Notes: a model not told the origin generated them from the letters alone. Positions 36,026 through 45,970 are shown, counted from the first letter of the stretch. The stretch is DNA of 64,000 nucleotides from Granulicella sapmiensis (GCA_026225395.1 JAMFSR010000026.1:124001-188000), one strand, 5' to 3'. Made by a program: numbers and translations.

Positions 36026-36184
36026 CTGACTGATTATCTCGCAGGATTTGTCTCTTTTTTAACGCGACATTTGGCGAGAGTGCCCGTTTAATCTTTCCAA
36101 GTGGTGATGCGCAGCGAACGGTCCTGCGCATTCGGATGCTGAACAGCAGCGGTTTCAAGGGACGGGGTTCCCGAAGGACAAGCG

Positions 36185-37261
36185 ATGCGAGCTCAGGCAA
36201 GGTACCGACGAATCGGCGCCAGAGGGAAAGTTCTAGCTGGCTTGTGCGGCGTGCTGCTGGCGTGTGCTGCGGCACAGGCTTCGGTTGCGGTGCTGCTGGA
36301 GCAGCCTTACGGCAAGCTGGGAGTGTTCGATCCGGGCGGACACTCGGCGATTTACCTGGACCATGTGTGTGCGGCTTCGCCTACGGAGTTGCGGCCGTGC
36401 CGCGAGGGCGAGTTGGGGGTGGTGATCAGCCGCTATAACGGCATCGCGCATTACGACTGGTTGGCAATGCCCTTGATGGCGTACCTGTATGCGGTGGATA
36501 CGGCGGCCGAGATTCCGGCGGTGATGGACAAGACCGCGGAGGTGCAGTTGCGAGACCAATACCGGCGGGCGCATCTGGAGTCGGTGGCGCCGGATGGACC
36601 GGGTGGTAAGGCGCCGGAAGGCAATTGGTATGAGCTAGCGGGCTCGGCGTACGACCGGACGATTTATGGGTTCAGCGTGAAGTCGACTGCCGAGCAGGAT
36701 GCGCAGCTGATTGCAGAGTTCAACGATCGCAGGAACGCGACGCATTACAACGGGGTGTATTCCAACTGTGCTGATTTTTCGCGGACGACGATCAACCGCT
36801 TTTATCCGCATGCAGTGCGGAGAAACTACATTGCGGACCTTGGGATTACTTCGCCAAAGTCTGTGGCGCGGGGATTGGCGCACTACTCGGCCAAGCACCC
36901 AGAAGTGGGGCTGCAGGTGTTTATGATTCCGCAGGTGAAGGGATCGCTGCCGCGGAGTCATGCGGCGCAGGATCTGGCTGAGGGGATTTTGAAGCGGTAT
37001 AGCGTGCCATTGGTCGTGTTGTCGCCGACGACTACGGCGGTGGTGTTGGTGGCGTATGTGGGGCATGGGCGTTTTTCGATGCCCAAGGATGCGGTGGTTC
37101 TCGATCTGCACGATGCGACCGCGACGGCGTTCCTGGAAGAACAGCCGGGTATGACGGTCGCGGGGCTGCAGTCGCCGTCGATTTCGGCGTCCGCTGGCGG
37201 CCAGATGCGGTCGGGGTTCAGGACTGCGTCGATGATGGTGAAACCGCAGTCGAGCCGCTAG
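36185..37261 (+). CDS. Secreted protein with DUF4105/permuted NlpC-P60-like motifs
   Basis: N-terminal hydrophobic segment, GGHSAIYLDHVC (His) and later YSNCADFSRTTINRFYP (Cys). Confidence 0.65.
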   Translation: MRAQARYRRIGARGKVLAGLCGVLLACAAAQASVAVLLEQPYGKLGVFDPGGHSAIYLDHVCAASPTELRPCREGELGVVISRYNGIAHYDWLAMPLMAYLYAVDTAAEIPAVMDKTAEVQLRDQYRRAHLESVAPDGPGGKAPEGNWYELAGSAYDRTIYGFSVKSTAEQDAQLIAEFNDRRNATHYNGVYSNCADFSRTTINRFYPHAVRRNYIADLGITSPKSVARGLAHYSAKHPEVGLQVFMIPQVKGSLPRSHAAQDLAEGILKRYSVPLVVLSPTTTAVVLVAYVGHGRFSMPKDAVVLDLHDATATAFLEEQPGMTVAGLQSPSISASAGGQMRSGFRTASMMVKPQSSR

Positions 37262-37881
37262 CTCAGAGCGAAAGCGATGAGAGTGGGACCGCTGCGGCCG
37301 GTGCGTTGTTCGGCTTCGGCGATGAGGGATTCTTCAAGCGGGCGCCAGCTTTGATCCATCTCGCAGCGTAGAACTTCGCTTTCGGGCGCGCCGACAAAAC
37401 ATAGCTCACAGACGCCGAGAGCGTCTTCTTCGTTGCGGATGGGTGGGCCGAAGGTGCGGCATTGCACAGGGCGCGCGGCGTAGAGATCGCATGTGCCTGT
37501 AACGGGATCGAGGACGGGGCAGGGTTCGTCGTTGGCGAAGTCGTCGAAGGCGGATTCGTGGTCGGGGTGGGTGAAGAGCGTGCCGGTGGTGGGGTCGCCG
37601 GGGAAGTCGCGGGTGAGACGCACGCGCGAGGCTGCGGCGCGGTTACGTATGTGCATGGCTGTGGCGGGGTCGGTGCAGTCAAGCGCGGTGAGCGCGGAGC
37701 GGAGGGATTCGGCGTCGAGCTGCGAGATGGGGAAGACGCCGACGCAGCACTGGTGGCAGCCGGGTCTGCAGACGAGCCAGTCGCCGGAGCGAGCGGTGGT
37801 GGAGGCGAGTGCGTTGTTGACGATGTCGAAGAGCATAAAACCAGATGTGGAGGTGGCGCGTAGAGATTGTGGCAGTACCAT
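37258..37881 (-). CDS. YkgJ-like zinc/iron-chelating cysteine cluster protein
   Basis: CRPGCHQCCVGVFPIS ... CPVLDPVTGTCDLYAARPVQCRTFGPPI; start may be 37836. Confidence 0.82.
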   Translation of the reverse strand: MVLPQSLRATSTSGFMLFDIVNNALASTTARSGDWLVCRPGCHQCCVGVFPISQLDAESLRSALTALDCTDPATAMHIRNRAAASRVRLTRDFPGDPTTGTLFTHPDHESAFDDFANDEPCPVLDPVTGTCDLYAARPVQCRTFGPPIRNEEDALGVCELCFVGAPESEVLRCEMDQSWRPLEESLIAEAEQRTGRSGPTLIAFALS

Positions 37882-37929
37882 TTATGCTGACTGCAACCAA
37901 CTTACGCGAATGGGACTCTGAAGAGGCAA

Positions 37930-38310
37930 ATGAATTATTGGGAAAAGCCCCTGGGGAAAAATGTGCGCTTTCTGCTTCCTTCGCTGAAGCTGAAGGAGCC
38001 TTGTGAGAGCGGGGAGACGATCGAGCACTCGGTGCATGTCTTTCTGATGGAGCGTTTTGGCGGGTACACGGCTACGGCGGCTACTGTTTTCGGATATTGG
38101 CGAGAGGCTCACGGAGGTTACACCTACGGCGAACACCGCGAGTTTACGGTGGCGTTGCCGGATGGGGACGGGTTGACGGCGCTCAAGGAGTTCCTGGGCA
38201 GGACAGCGAAGGTCCTTGGGGAAAAATGCCTTTATGTCGAGGTCGCCGGTGAGGGAATCCTGCTCTATGACAGCTCGACGAATGCGGATTCCGGCGGGCT
38301 CTGCTTGTAG
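37930..38310 (+). CDS. Hypothetical protein, 126 aa
   Basis: Intact ORF with plausible start, no family recognised. Confidence 0.6.
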   Translation: MNYWEKPLGKNVRFLLPSLKLKEPCESGETIEHSVHVFLMERFGGYTATAATVFGYWREAHGGYTYGEHREFTVALPDGDGLTALKEFLGRTAKVLGEKCLYVEVAGEGILLYDSSTNADSGGLCL

Positions 38311-38365
38311 AAATGGGTCGAAATTAGAAAGATATTGTCACGGGATCACTGTGGCAACTAGATTG

Positions 38366-38393
38366 ATGGCCCGCTCCTTTTGGGGCGGGCCAT
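38366..38393 (+). terminator. Intrinsic terminator-like hairpin
   Basis: atggcccgctcc-tttt-ggggcgggccat, 12-bp stem (one G-T), followed by ttcagttt. Confidence 0.65.
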
Positions 38394-38611
38394 TTCAGTT
38401 TCAGTGTGTCAGGGAGCTTTGGGTTGGCGATGAGCTACTAAAACAACCTCCAATGTGAGCAAAAGAGTACAGTCTCTATGTCGGGTAAGTGACATGATGA
38501 AGGGGACGCTCCCTTGTAAAAGGCCCGTACCACTGAATCGGGGCAGTATTTGCTAAGCGGTGTTGAGAAGGTTCCGCTTTTTTTCATGCGAAACCGCGTG
38601 GAGGCGCTTCG

Positions 38612-39358
38612 ATGGCTGGGTCCAAGAAGAAGATCGCGTTCGATCCCGCGGAGTTTCTGGCGAATGCAGGCTTAGGACGCAGAATTGTCCAATTAAAAGC
38701 CAAGCGAGTGTTTTTTGCGCAGGGCAATGAAGCGGATTGCGTTTTCTATCTGCAGAGTGGGCGCGCCAAGCTGACCGTGGTTTCCAACCAGGGCAAAGAG
38801 GCGACGATCACGCTGCTGGTTGCCGGAGACTTCGTGGGTGAGGAGTCGATTGCCGGGGTGGCTGGGTTGCGGCTGGCTACGGCAACGGCGATTACCAACT
38901 GCGTGGCGCTGAAGATCGACAGGGACGCAATGATCGGGGCTTTGCAGTCCGAGCATGCTTTTTCCGATCTGTTTCTGAAGTTTCTGCTGGCTCGCAGCAT
39001 GCGGACGCAGGCTGATCTGGTGGATCAACTGTTCAATTCCAGCGAGAAACGGCTGGCGCGCGTGCTGCTGCTGATGGCGGAGTTTGGCAAACCGGGAGAG
39101 CCGGAGATGCTGCTGCCGCATATTACGCAGGAGTCGCTGGCGGAGATGATTGGGACCACGCGGTCGCGCGTGAGCTTCTTTATGAACCGGTTCCGAAAGA
39201 TGGGGCTGATTGAGTACAACGGCCGCATCAAGGTACACAAATCGTTGCTGAACGTCGTGTTGCACGATCATCTGCCGGAGCAGAACGCGACGAGGCCTGA
39301 AATTGTCACAAAAGAGCCGGTTAACCCGAGGCCTGTGACGCTCCGCCATGAGGCGTGA
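38612..39358 (+). CDS. Crp/Fnr family transcriptional regulator
   Basis: cNMP-binding-like domain (VFYLQSGRAKLTVVSNQGKEATITLLVAGDFVGEESIAG) and HTH (ITQESLAEMIGTTRSRVSFFMNRFRKMGLIEYNG). Confidence 0.92.
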   Translation: MAGSKKKIAFDPAEFLANAGLGRRIVQLKAKRVFFAQGNEADCVFYLQSGRAKLTVVSNQGKEATITLLVAGDFVGEESIAGVAGLRLATATAITNCVALKIDRDAMIGALQSEHAFSDLFLKFLLARSMRTQADLVDQLFNSSEKRLARVLLLMAEFGKPGEPEMLLPHITQESLAEMIGTTRSRVSFFMNRFRKMGLIEYNGRIKVHKSLLNVVLHDHLPEQNATRPEIVTKEPVNPRPVTLRHEA

Positions 39359-39435
39359 GCAAAAAGGAACAGACTGAGACTGGAGGGAAGCTGATACTGC
39401 TTCTATGTCCCAAGATGCGTACTGGAGGGTAAAAG

Positions 39436-40122
39436 ATGCCCGACACAAAAATAAAGCTTCTGATTGTGGATGATGAAGCAGCGACGCGAGTTCTTCTTTC
39501 GAAGATCTTCGGTCAAATGGGGCATAGGGTCGAAATCGCGGAAGATGGATTTTCGGCGCTGGCTTGCATGCGTGAGATGACTCCTGACATTTTGATCTCG
39601 GACCTGAACATGCCGGGAATGTCGGGGTTCGAGCTGCTTTCGGTGGTGCGGCGGCGTTTGCCGGCGATTTATGTGATAGCAACCAGCGGAGCGTACGCGG
39701 GTAAGGAAGTACCGTACGGTATTGCAGCGGATGCGTTTTATGAGAAGGCTTCCGGTTTCCATTCGCTGCTGGAACTAATGGAGATTGCCGCACAGACGAG
39801 GGTTGCAGTCCGCGGGCCGGAAGCAGCACCTCTGTGGATCTCTCGTACCAGCGATGAGCCGCCGGGTGAGACCTATGTGATGATCAGCTGCCCGGAGTGC
39901 ATGAGGGCGTTCCCAGGGGGCTTTGCGGAATCAAAGACCTTCATTAACAAGACGGAGTGCATTTTTTGCCATACGACGATTCGATACGCGATCGTGCAGC
40001 CGCTCGATCCGCTGACCTCTCAGCCCTATGTTCCGAAGCCGATGGCGTCGCGGATGCCGGCGGGGCGAATCGACTTTGGTCACGACGGCCAGGACGAGAA
40101 CGATGAGCGCACGTGTGCGTGA
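39436..40122 (+). CDS. CheY-like response regulator with C-terminal CxxC...CxxC zinc-ribbon-like region
   Basis: KLLIVDDEAATRVLLSKIFGQMGHRVEIAEDGFSALACMREMTPDILISDLNMPGMSGFELL; C-term MISCPECMRAF...KTECIFCHTTIRYAI. Confidence 0.85.
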   Translation: MPDTKIKLLIVDDEAATRVLLSKIFGQMGHRVEIAEDGFSALACMREMTPDILISDLNMPGMSGFELLSVVRRRLPAIYVIATSGAYAGKEVPYGIAADAFYEKASGFHSLLELMEIAAQTRVAVRGPEAAPLWISRTSDEPPGETYVMISCPECMRAFPGGFAESKTFINKTECIFCHTTIRYAIVQPLDPLTSQPYVPKPMASRMPAGRIDFGHDGQDENDERTCA

Positions 40123-40132
40123 CCGGGTGCGG

Positions 40133-41434
40133 TTAGTTCGATTCTTCGAGCACCCGGGCGAAGACGGCATCGATGTTCGAGAGCTGGCGGTTGACGTCAA
40201 ACGCCGCAGCTAGCTTTGCAGGCGATAGGCGTGCGGTGATTTCGGGGTCGGACTCGATGAGAGTGCGGTAGTTGAGGTCGTTCTGCCAGGCGTTCATGGC
40301 GTGCGACTGGACGAGGCGGTAGGCGTCTTCGCGTGACATTCCCGCTTCAGCGAGATCAAGCAGGAGCTGGCCGCTGTAGATGAGGCCGCCGGTGAGTTCG
40401 AGGTTTTTGAGCATGCGGGCCGGGTAAACGAGAAGACGCTCGATGAGAGTCGCCGTCTTGTCGAGCATGTAGTCGGCCAGGGTGGTCGAGTCGGGCAGGA
40501 TGACCCGCTCGGCCGAGGAGTGGGAGATGTCGCGTTCATGCCAGAGGGCCACGTTTTCGAGCGCAACCTGCGCATTGCCGCGTACTACGCGCGCCAGACC
40601 CGAGATGTTTTCACAGGTGATCGGATTGCGCTTGTGCGGCATTGCCGACGAGCCCTTTTGCTTGGCGGAGAAGAACTCTTCGGCTTCGCGGACCTCGGTG
40701 CGCTGCAGGTGGCGGATCTCAAGGGCAATCTTGTCCAGCGTGGAGCAGAGGACGGCGAGCGTGGTGATGTACGCCGCGTGGCGGTCGCGCTGGAGGACCT
40801 GTGTCGAAATGGCGGCCGGGGCGAGGCCGAGCGAGGTGAGGATGGCAACCTCGTGCTCGGGCTTGAGCTTGCCGAAGGCGCCGACGGCCCCGGAGATTTT
40901 ACCGACTTTGAGGTCAGCTGCAGCGGCGTCAAAGCGCTTGAGATTGCGCCCCATCTCCGAGTACCAGAGCAGCAGTTTCATGCCGAAAGTGGTGGGTTCG
41001 GCATGTACGCCGTGGGTGCGGCCGATGGTGGGTGTGTGCTGGAATTCCACAGCCCTCTTGCGCAGAACCTCGCGAAGGCGGAGAATTCCTGAGCGAATCA
41101 AATCAGAGGCTTGTGTGATTGCCAGGGCTTGCGCTGTGTCTACGACATCGGTGGAAGTGAGCCCGTAATGGAGCCAGCGTGCGGATGGGCCGGCTGTTTC
41201 GGCAACGGCGGTGGTGAAGGCGAGAACGTCGTGCCGGGTGTCTGCTTCGATCTCGTGGATACGTTCAACGGTGAAGCCAGCTCGCTCGCGGAGCTCTACG
41301 GCGGCTTCCAGGGGCACGATGCCGGCGCGGGCAAGCGCGTCGGTGGCGGCGAACTCTACGCGCAGCCAGTTGCTGTACTTGCTGGTTTCAGACCAGATTC
41401 GGGCCATCTCCGGTCGTGTGTAACGGTCGATCAA
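40133..41434 (-). CDS. purB: Adenylosuccinate lyase
   Basis: TTG start 41432-41434 (LIDRYTRPEMARIWSETSKYSNWLRVE); HYGLTSTDVVDTAQAL, GRTHGVHAEPTTFGMKL, GSSAMPHKRNPITCENI. Confidence 0.95.
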   Translation of the reverse strand: MIDRYTRPEMARIWSETSKYSNWLRVEFAATDALARAGIVPLEAAVELRERAGFTVERIHEIEADTRHDVLAFTTAVAETAGPSARWLHYGLTSTDVVDTAQALAITQASDLIRSGILRLREVLRKRAVEFQHTPTIGRTHGVHAEPTTFGMKLLLWYSEMGRNLKRFDAAAADLKVGKISGAVGAFGKLKPEHEVAILTSLGLAPAAISTQVLQRDRHAAYITTLAVLCSTLDKIALEIRHLQRTEVREAEEFFSAKQKGSSAMPHKRNPITCENISGLARVVRGNAQVALENVALWHERDISHSSAERVILPDSTTLADYMLDKTATLIERLLVYPARMLKNLELTGGLIYSGQLLLDLAEAGMSREDAYRLVQSHAMNAWQNDLNYRTLIESDPEITARLSPAKLAAAFDVNRQLSNIDAVFARVLEESN

Positions 41435-41610
41435 GGGGTTCTCCTGGGTGTTGCGTACGAGGTTCCTACATTTCTTAGTGTAACGATTGTGCGCTTGGGC
41501 AAAGTGTTTGGTGGAAGGCCGAATGCAAGATCGCAAGAGCAGTGAAGCAAGGTTGCAACGGATTAGCGGCAGGGGAGTTGAGCGGGTTGCGAAAATTCCC
41601 TAAAACATGT

Positions 41611-41626
41611 CGCTAGGCGATATAAT
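41611..41626. promoter_or_regulatory. Candidate promoter/operator upstream of marR-like gene
   Basis: tcgctaggcga inverted repeat (41610-41620) abutting tataat (41621-41626); GGAGGG at 41627-41632 then ATG 41637. Confidence 0.45.
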
Positions 41627-41636
41627 GGAGGGCGAG

Positions 41637-42125
41637 ATGGCTGTAATGGAAAATGAGACCAAGTTGGCGGAGTCGATTCCTCGGCTGGTGGAGTTGGCGG
41701 ACTTTCGTCACCAGCTGCGGACGTTTCTCAGCTTCAGCGAAAGCGCGTCGGAGTCCTGCGGGATTGCCGCGCAGCAGTATCAACTGATGCAGGTGATCGG
41801 CTCTGTACCGGCAGACCGGCAGGCGTCGATCAGCTACATTGCGGATCGTATGATCCTGCGGCATAACAGCACGGTGGAGCTGGTGGACCGCGCGGAGCGG
41901 GCGGGGCTGGTGGAACGCCGTCACGATGAGCACGATCTTCGGCGGTCGCTGGTACAGCTCACACCGCAGGGATGGGCGATTCTGGAGAAGCTTGTGGCGT
42001 TGCACCTTGAAGAGCTGCATCTGCACGCGGAAGCCATGATGCGAGCGCTGCGGAAGGTCCAGGCGATCTCGCTGGCGAACCGCAGCAGCAAGAACGGTGA
42101 TTCAGGAGAAGACGAAAGACGATGA
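41637..42125 (+). CDS. MarR family transcriptional regulator
   Basis: ISYIADRMILRHNSTVELVDRAERAGLVERRHDEHDLRRSLVQLTPQGWAILEKL; start chosen from GGAGGG Shine-Dalgarno (track ORF 41607). Confidence 0.87.
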   Translation: MAVMENETKLAESIPRLVELADFRHQLRTFLSFSESASESCGIAAQQYQLMQVIGSVPADRQASISYIADRMILRHNSTVELVDRAERAGLVERRHDEHDLRRSLVQLTPQGWAILEKLVALHLEELHLHAEAMMRALRKVQAISLANRSSKNGDSGEDERR

Positions 42126-43975
42126 CCCAGCCTTTGGCCGGCAAGTTGCGCGATTACTCGGCAGACAGCCGGATTTTGTATGTAAGTGTTTTAGCCGCGG
42201 GCCTGGGAGCGGTGAGCGCGGTGGCGGCGTGGTCGCTGCTGGAGATGATCGCGCTTTCAACGAATGCTTTTTATTTCCACCGATTGAGTGTGAAGGAAGT
42301 CGATCCGTGGCAGGCGGGCAGACACTGGTGGCTGGTGCTGATGCCGGTGCTGGGTGGGCTGATCGTTGGGTTGATTGCGCGATATCTTTCGCCGCGTGTA
42401 CGCGGACATGGCATGCCGGAAGCGGTGGAGACCATCGTTTTTGGGGGTGGGCGTGTGCAGCCGCGGGTTGCCGTGTTGAAGCCGGTTGCTACGGCGATTT
42501 CGATCGGGTCGGGCGGGCCGTTCGGGGCTGAGGGCCCGGTAATCATTACCGGCGGCGCGATCGGAAGCGTGCTGGGGCAGCTGCTGCCGATGACGGACTC
42601 CGAGCGCACGGTTCTGATGGTGGCGGGTGCATCGGCGGGCATGGCGGCGACGTTCAACTGCCCGATGTCCGCGACGCTGCTGGCGGTAGAGATTCTGCTG
42701 TTTGAGTGGCGTCCGAGGTCGTTGGTTCCGGTAGCGATTGCGTGCGTAACAGCCGGAGCGGTACGGCGGCTACTACTGGGGCCGCAGAGCCTGCTGCACA
42801 TGGTGCCGACAGGAGCGCCCGTCTATCACTCGGCGATGCTTGGAGCGCTGGCTTTGGGCGTGATCGCGGCGTTTGTGGCTGCGGGGCTGAGCAGGGCCGT
42901 CCATGTGAGCGAACACCTGTTTGCGAAGATTCCGATTCACTGGATGTGGTATCCGGCGATTGGCGGGCTGGGCATAGGGCTGGGCGGACTGATCTTTCCG
43001 CAAGCGCTGGGCGTGGGTTACAGCGTGATCCAGCAGATGATCTCCGGTGACAACGGATGGAAGTTGCTGGCAGGCATCTTGATCGTGAAGAGCGCGATCT
43101 GGGTGTTTTCGCTGGGGTCGAATACGGCGGGCGGTATTCTGGCACCATTGCTGATGATTGGCGGAGCACTGGGAGCGGCGCTGGGGCATTTGATGCCGGT
43201 GATGTCGACCGGCGCGTGGGTGCTGGTGGGGATGACGTCGGTGCTTTCGGCGGCGATTGGAGCTCCGTTGACCTCGGCCATGCTGGCGCTGGAGCTGACG
43301 CATAACGGCGGGTTGATGTTGCCGGTATTGTTGAGCTGCGTGGCGGCTTACGCGGTAAGCGTGCTCGTGATGCCGCGGTCGATGCTGACGGAAGGGTTGA
43401 GCCGGCGCGGGCTGCATTTGAGCCGTGAGTTTGGCGTCGACCCGCTGGAGACGATGCTGGCGAACCAGGCGATGCATACGAGTGTGTTTGCGCTCTCGGA
43501 CAAAGCAACACGCAAGGATGCCGCGGACTGGCTGGCGAAGATGGAAGAACGCGGCGCCGGCGCATGGTCGCACTGGCAACGGATCTTTCCGCTGGTAGAT
43601 GGCGACGGCAAGCTGAAGGGAATTTTGACGCGGTCGCAGATGATGGCCGCAGCGAAGCAGACGGATCTTTCGCAGCCGCTCCGCGCGGATGGATCGGAGA
43701 CGCCGCTGTCGGTAACACCCGGTACGACGTTGAGGGCCTCTGCAGCGTTGATGGCCGAAAGCAAACTGACATCGTTTCCGGTGGTCGATAGCGGCAAGCT
43801 GGTCGGTGTGCTGACCATCGACGATCTGCTGAAGGGACGCAGCGAGCAGGCGCACCGCGAACACGACCGCGAGCGTGTACTTCGGCTTCGCTGGCCGTTT
43901 AGTGGAGGCGCGGCGCGGAAGCTGCCTTCAGCGCCTGAAACGGCCGAGGAAAAAGAGGAAGTGGAAAACTTCTAA
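42122..43975 (+). CDS. ClC family chloride channel/transporter with C-terminal CBS domains
   Basis: GSGGPFGAEGPVIITGGAIGSVLGQLL, GASAGMAATFNCPMSATLLAVEI, GSNTAGGILAPLLMIGGALGAALG; CBS-like C-terminus; 4-nt overlap with marR-like gene. Confidence 0.92.
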   Translation: MTQPLAGKLRDYSADSRILYVSVLAAGLGAVSAVAAWSLLEMIALSTNAFYFHRLSVKEVDPWQAGRHWWLVLMPVLGGLIVGLIARYLSPRVRGHGMPEAVETIVFGGGRVQPRVAVLKPVATAISIGSGGPFGAEGPVIITGGAIGSVLGQLLPMTDSERTVLMVAGASAGMAATFNCPMSATLLAVEILLFEWRPRSLVPVAIACVTAGAVRRLLLGPQSLLHMVPTGAPVYHSAMLGALALGVIAAFVAAGLSRAVHVSEHLFAKIPIHWMWYPAIGGLGIGLGGLIFPQALGVGYSVIQQMISGDNGWKLLAGILIVKSAIWVFSLGSNTAGGILAPLLMIGGALGAALGHLMPVMSTGAWVLVGMTSVLSAAIGAPLTSAMLALELTHNGGLMLPVLLSCVAAYAVSVLVMPRSMLTEGLSRRGLHLSREFGVDPLETMLANQAMHTSVFALSDKATRKDAADWLAKMEERGAGAWSHWQRIFPLVDGDGKLKGILTRSQMMAAAKQTDLSQPLRADGSETPLSVTPGTTLRASAALMAESKLTSFPVVDSGKLVGVLTIDDLLKGRSEQAHREHDRERVLRLRWPFSGGAARKLPSAPETAEEKEEVENF

Positions 43976-43988
43976 GCCGGTGCTGAGG

Positions 43989-44243
43989 CTAGGCGGCTAC
44001 GCCGAAGAGCTCGGCCATTTCCTCATGCAGGAAACCAAGGCCGGGCTTGTAAGGCTGAATCCATTTGCCATTGAGGACAAACTGCGGGATGGCGCGCTTG
44101 CCGGTTTGGGCGATGACTTCGTCCGCTGCGCCGGGGATGGTTTCAATGTCGATTTCGGTGTAGGGGATGTCGTGCTTGGCGAGGAAGCGCTTGGCCTCGC
44201 GGCAGTCGCGGCACCAGCTTGCGGAATAAACGAGAAGCTCCAT
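43989..44243 (-). CDS. Glutaredoxin family protein
   Basis: MELLVYSASWCRDCREAKRFLAKHDIPYTEIDIET...IPQFVLNGKWIQPYKPGLGFLHEEMAELFG. Confidence 0.85.
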   Translation of the reverse strand: MELLVYSASWCRDCREAKRFLAKHDIPYTEIDIETIPGAADEVIAQTGKRAIPQFVLNGKWIQPYKPGLGFLHEEMAELFGVAA

Positions 44244-44359
44244 AGGGATATTGTCGCCGATTCACAGGCAGGATGCACGTTTGCTGGCGCTGCGGCTTCT
44301 GAGAGCTAAATCTGCATCTCACGGGCAGACAGACAAAATCTCAGCCTCCAAGGATCTCC

Positions 44360-45970
44360 GTGCCGAAAATTGCTGCAAAGCCAAAGCGCACGAGATCGAG
44401 CCCTGTGAGGATGCCGAGCGCGGCGCGGAGACACGCGATTTTGTTGTGGCTTGGAGGGGTTGCGCTGGTGTTGGTCGTGATCGTCCTGGCGTGCCTGCCG
44501 CTGATCAACAAGTACTGGCCCTACCGGTACAAGAACGTGGAGCCAATGCTCGAAAGCGTTCTGGCGAGCAAGATCAAGATCGACAAGTATCACCGGACGT
44601 ACTTTCCCCGGCCCGGCTTTGTGGCTTCGGGATTGACCCTGACGCGCAACACCGCGACGGATTTGCCGCCGGTAGGAACAGCAAGGGATTTGATCGTGCA
44701 GGGAAGCTGGCTGGACATGCTGATGCTGCGAAAGCGGGTGCAGTTGGTGGATGTAGTTGGACTGCACGTGGTGATTCCGCCCGTTGGGAGCCGCGCGAAC
44801 CAGGCGGATTTTCCAGCGGGAAGCAGTGCGGACTTTGCCGGACCGACGACGGCGGTAGGCACATTCCATGTGCGCGACTCGCAGTTGGATATTCAGCGGG
44901 TGAATGGCGGAACGTACAGCTTTCCGATCAAGGACCTCGTCATTCGCAACCTGCAGCGCGGGCAAACGATTACCTACAAAGTGGATATGCAGAACGCGCA
45001 ACCAACGGGGCGGATTCAATCCAAGGGAAACTTTGGACCGTTGAAGCCTGAGAACCTCGGGGCGACCCCACTCTCAGGTCAGTTTACGTTTGAACCCGTG
45101 AATCTTGGCGACATTGGAGGCATCCACGGGACGCTTTCGGCGACGGGAAAGTTTTCCGGCACGCTCGCGGCGGTGGAAGCCGAGGCGGACTCCGACACGC
45201 CGGACTTTGCCGTGGGCAAGGGCAAGCCGACGCGGGTTGAGGGGCACGTACAGAGCACGGTCAATGGGCTGAATGGGAATATCGTATTGCACACGGTGGA
45301 TCTTAAGACGGGAGCTACCGGCGTTCATGTGGAAGGCAGCATCGTGGGTGCTACGGGAACGCCGAAGGTGACCGATCTCGATATTACGATTGGGCAGGGA
45401 CGCGTGGAGGACCTGCTGCGGCCGTTCTTCGCGGCAAAGGTGCCCATTACGGGAGCGGTGACGCTGCACAGTCATGCTCGTCTCGATGGTGGCCACGTAG
45501 GCGCTTCGTTCTTCGATAGATTGCACATGGCGGGAGGTTTCGACGCGCCGGCGGAGCGATTGACGAACGAAAAGAACGAGAAAAACCTGTCGTCGCTGAG
45601 CCAAAGGGCGCAGGGGATCAAGCAGCAGGGAGCCGAGGATGCTTCCGATGCGGATGTGCTGTCTTCGCTGAATGGAAATGCGACCGTGCAGGGAGGAGTG
45701 GCTTCGACGCCGCGGCTGACCTTTGCGATTCCTGGTGCTACGGCAAATCTGAATGGGACGTTCGATTTGAAGAGCAGCAAGGTCAATCTTGTCGGCACGC
45801 TGGCCATGGATACGGACATCACCCATGTAACGACAGGGATTAAGTCAGTGCTGCTGAAGCCGCTGATCCCGTTTACGAAGAAAAAGAATGCCGGCGCGGT
45901 GATTCCGATTGCGGTGACGGGTTCGCCCGGAGCGTACAAGGTGGGACAGGATTTCCTGGGGTTGAAGTGA
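44360..45970 (+). CDS. AsmA-like membrane-anchored protein
   Basis: Single N-terminal TM, long beta-rich region (ASGLTLTRNTATDLPPVGTARDLIVQGSWLDMLMLRKRVQLVDVVGLHV), AsmA/TamB-like C-term (VNLVGTLAMDTDITHVTTGIKSVLLKPLIPFTKKKNAGAVIPIAVTGSPGAY). Confidence 0.75.
   Translation: MPKIAAKPKRTRSSPVRMPSAARRHAILLWLGGVALVLVVIVLACLPLINKYWPYRYKNVEPMLESVLASKIKIDKYHRTYFPRPGFVASGLTLTRNTATDLPPVGTARDLIVQGSWLDMLMLRKRVQLVDVVGLHVVIPPVGSRANQADFPAGSSADFAGPTTAVGTFHVRDSQLDIQRVNGGTYSFPIKDLVIRNLQRGQTITYKVDMQNAQPTGRIQSKGNFGPLKPENLGATPLSGQFTFEPVNLGDIGGIHGTLSATGKFSGTLAAVEAEADSDTPDFAVGKGKPTRVEGHVQSTVNGLNGNIVLHTVDLKTGATGVHVEGSIVGATGTPKVTDLDITIGQGRVEDLLRPFFAAKVPITGAVTLHSHARLDGGHVGASFFDRLHMAGGFDAPAERLTNEKNEKNLSSLSQRAQGIKQQGAEDASDADVLSSLNGNATVQGGVASTPRLTFAIPGATANLNGTFDLKSSKVNLVGTLAMDTDITHVTTGIKSVLLKPLIPFTKKKNAGAVIPIAVTGSPGAYKVGQDFLGLK

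Noticed and set aside
42654-43772. 372-aa and related antisense ORFs within the ClC gene
   Set aside because: Ser/Arg/Pro-rich shadow translation of a well-supported channel gene
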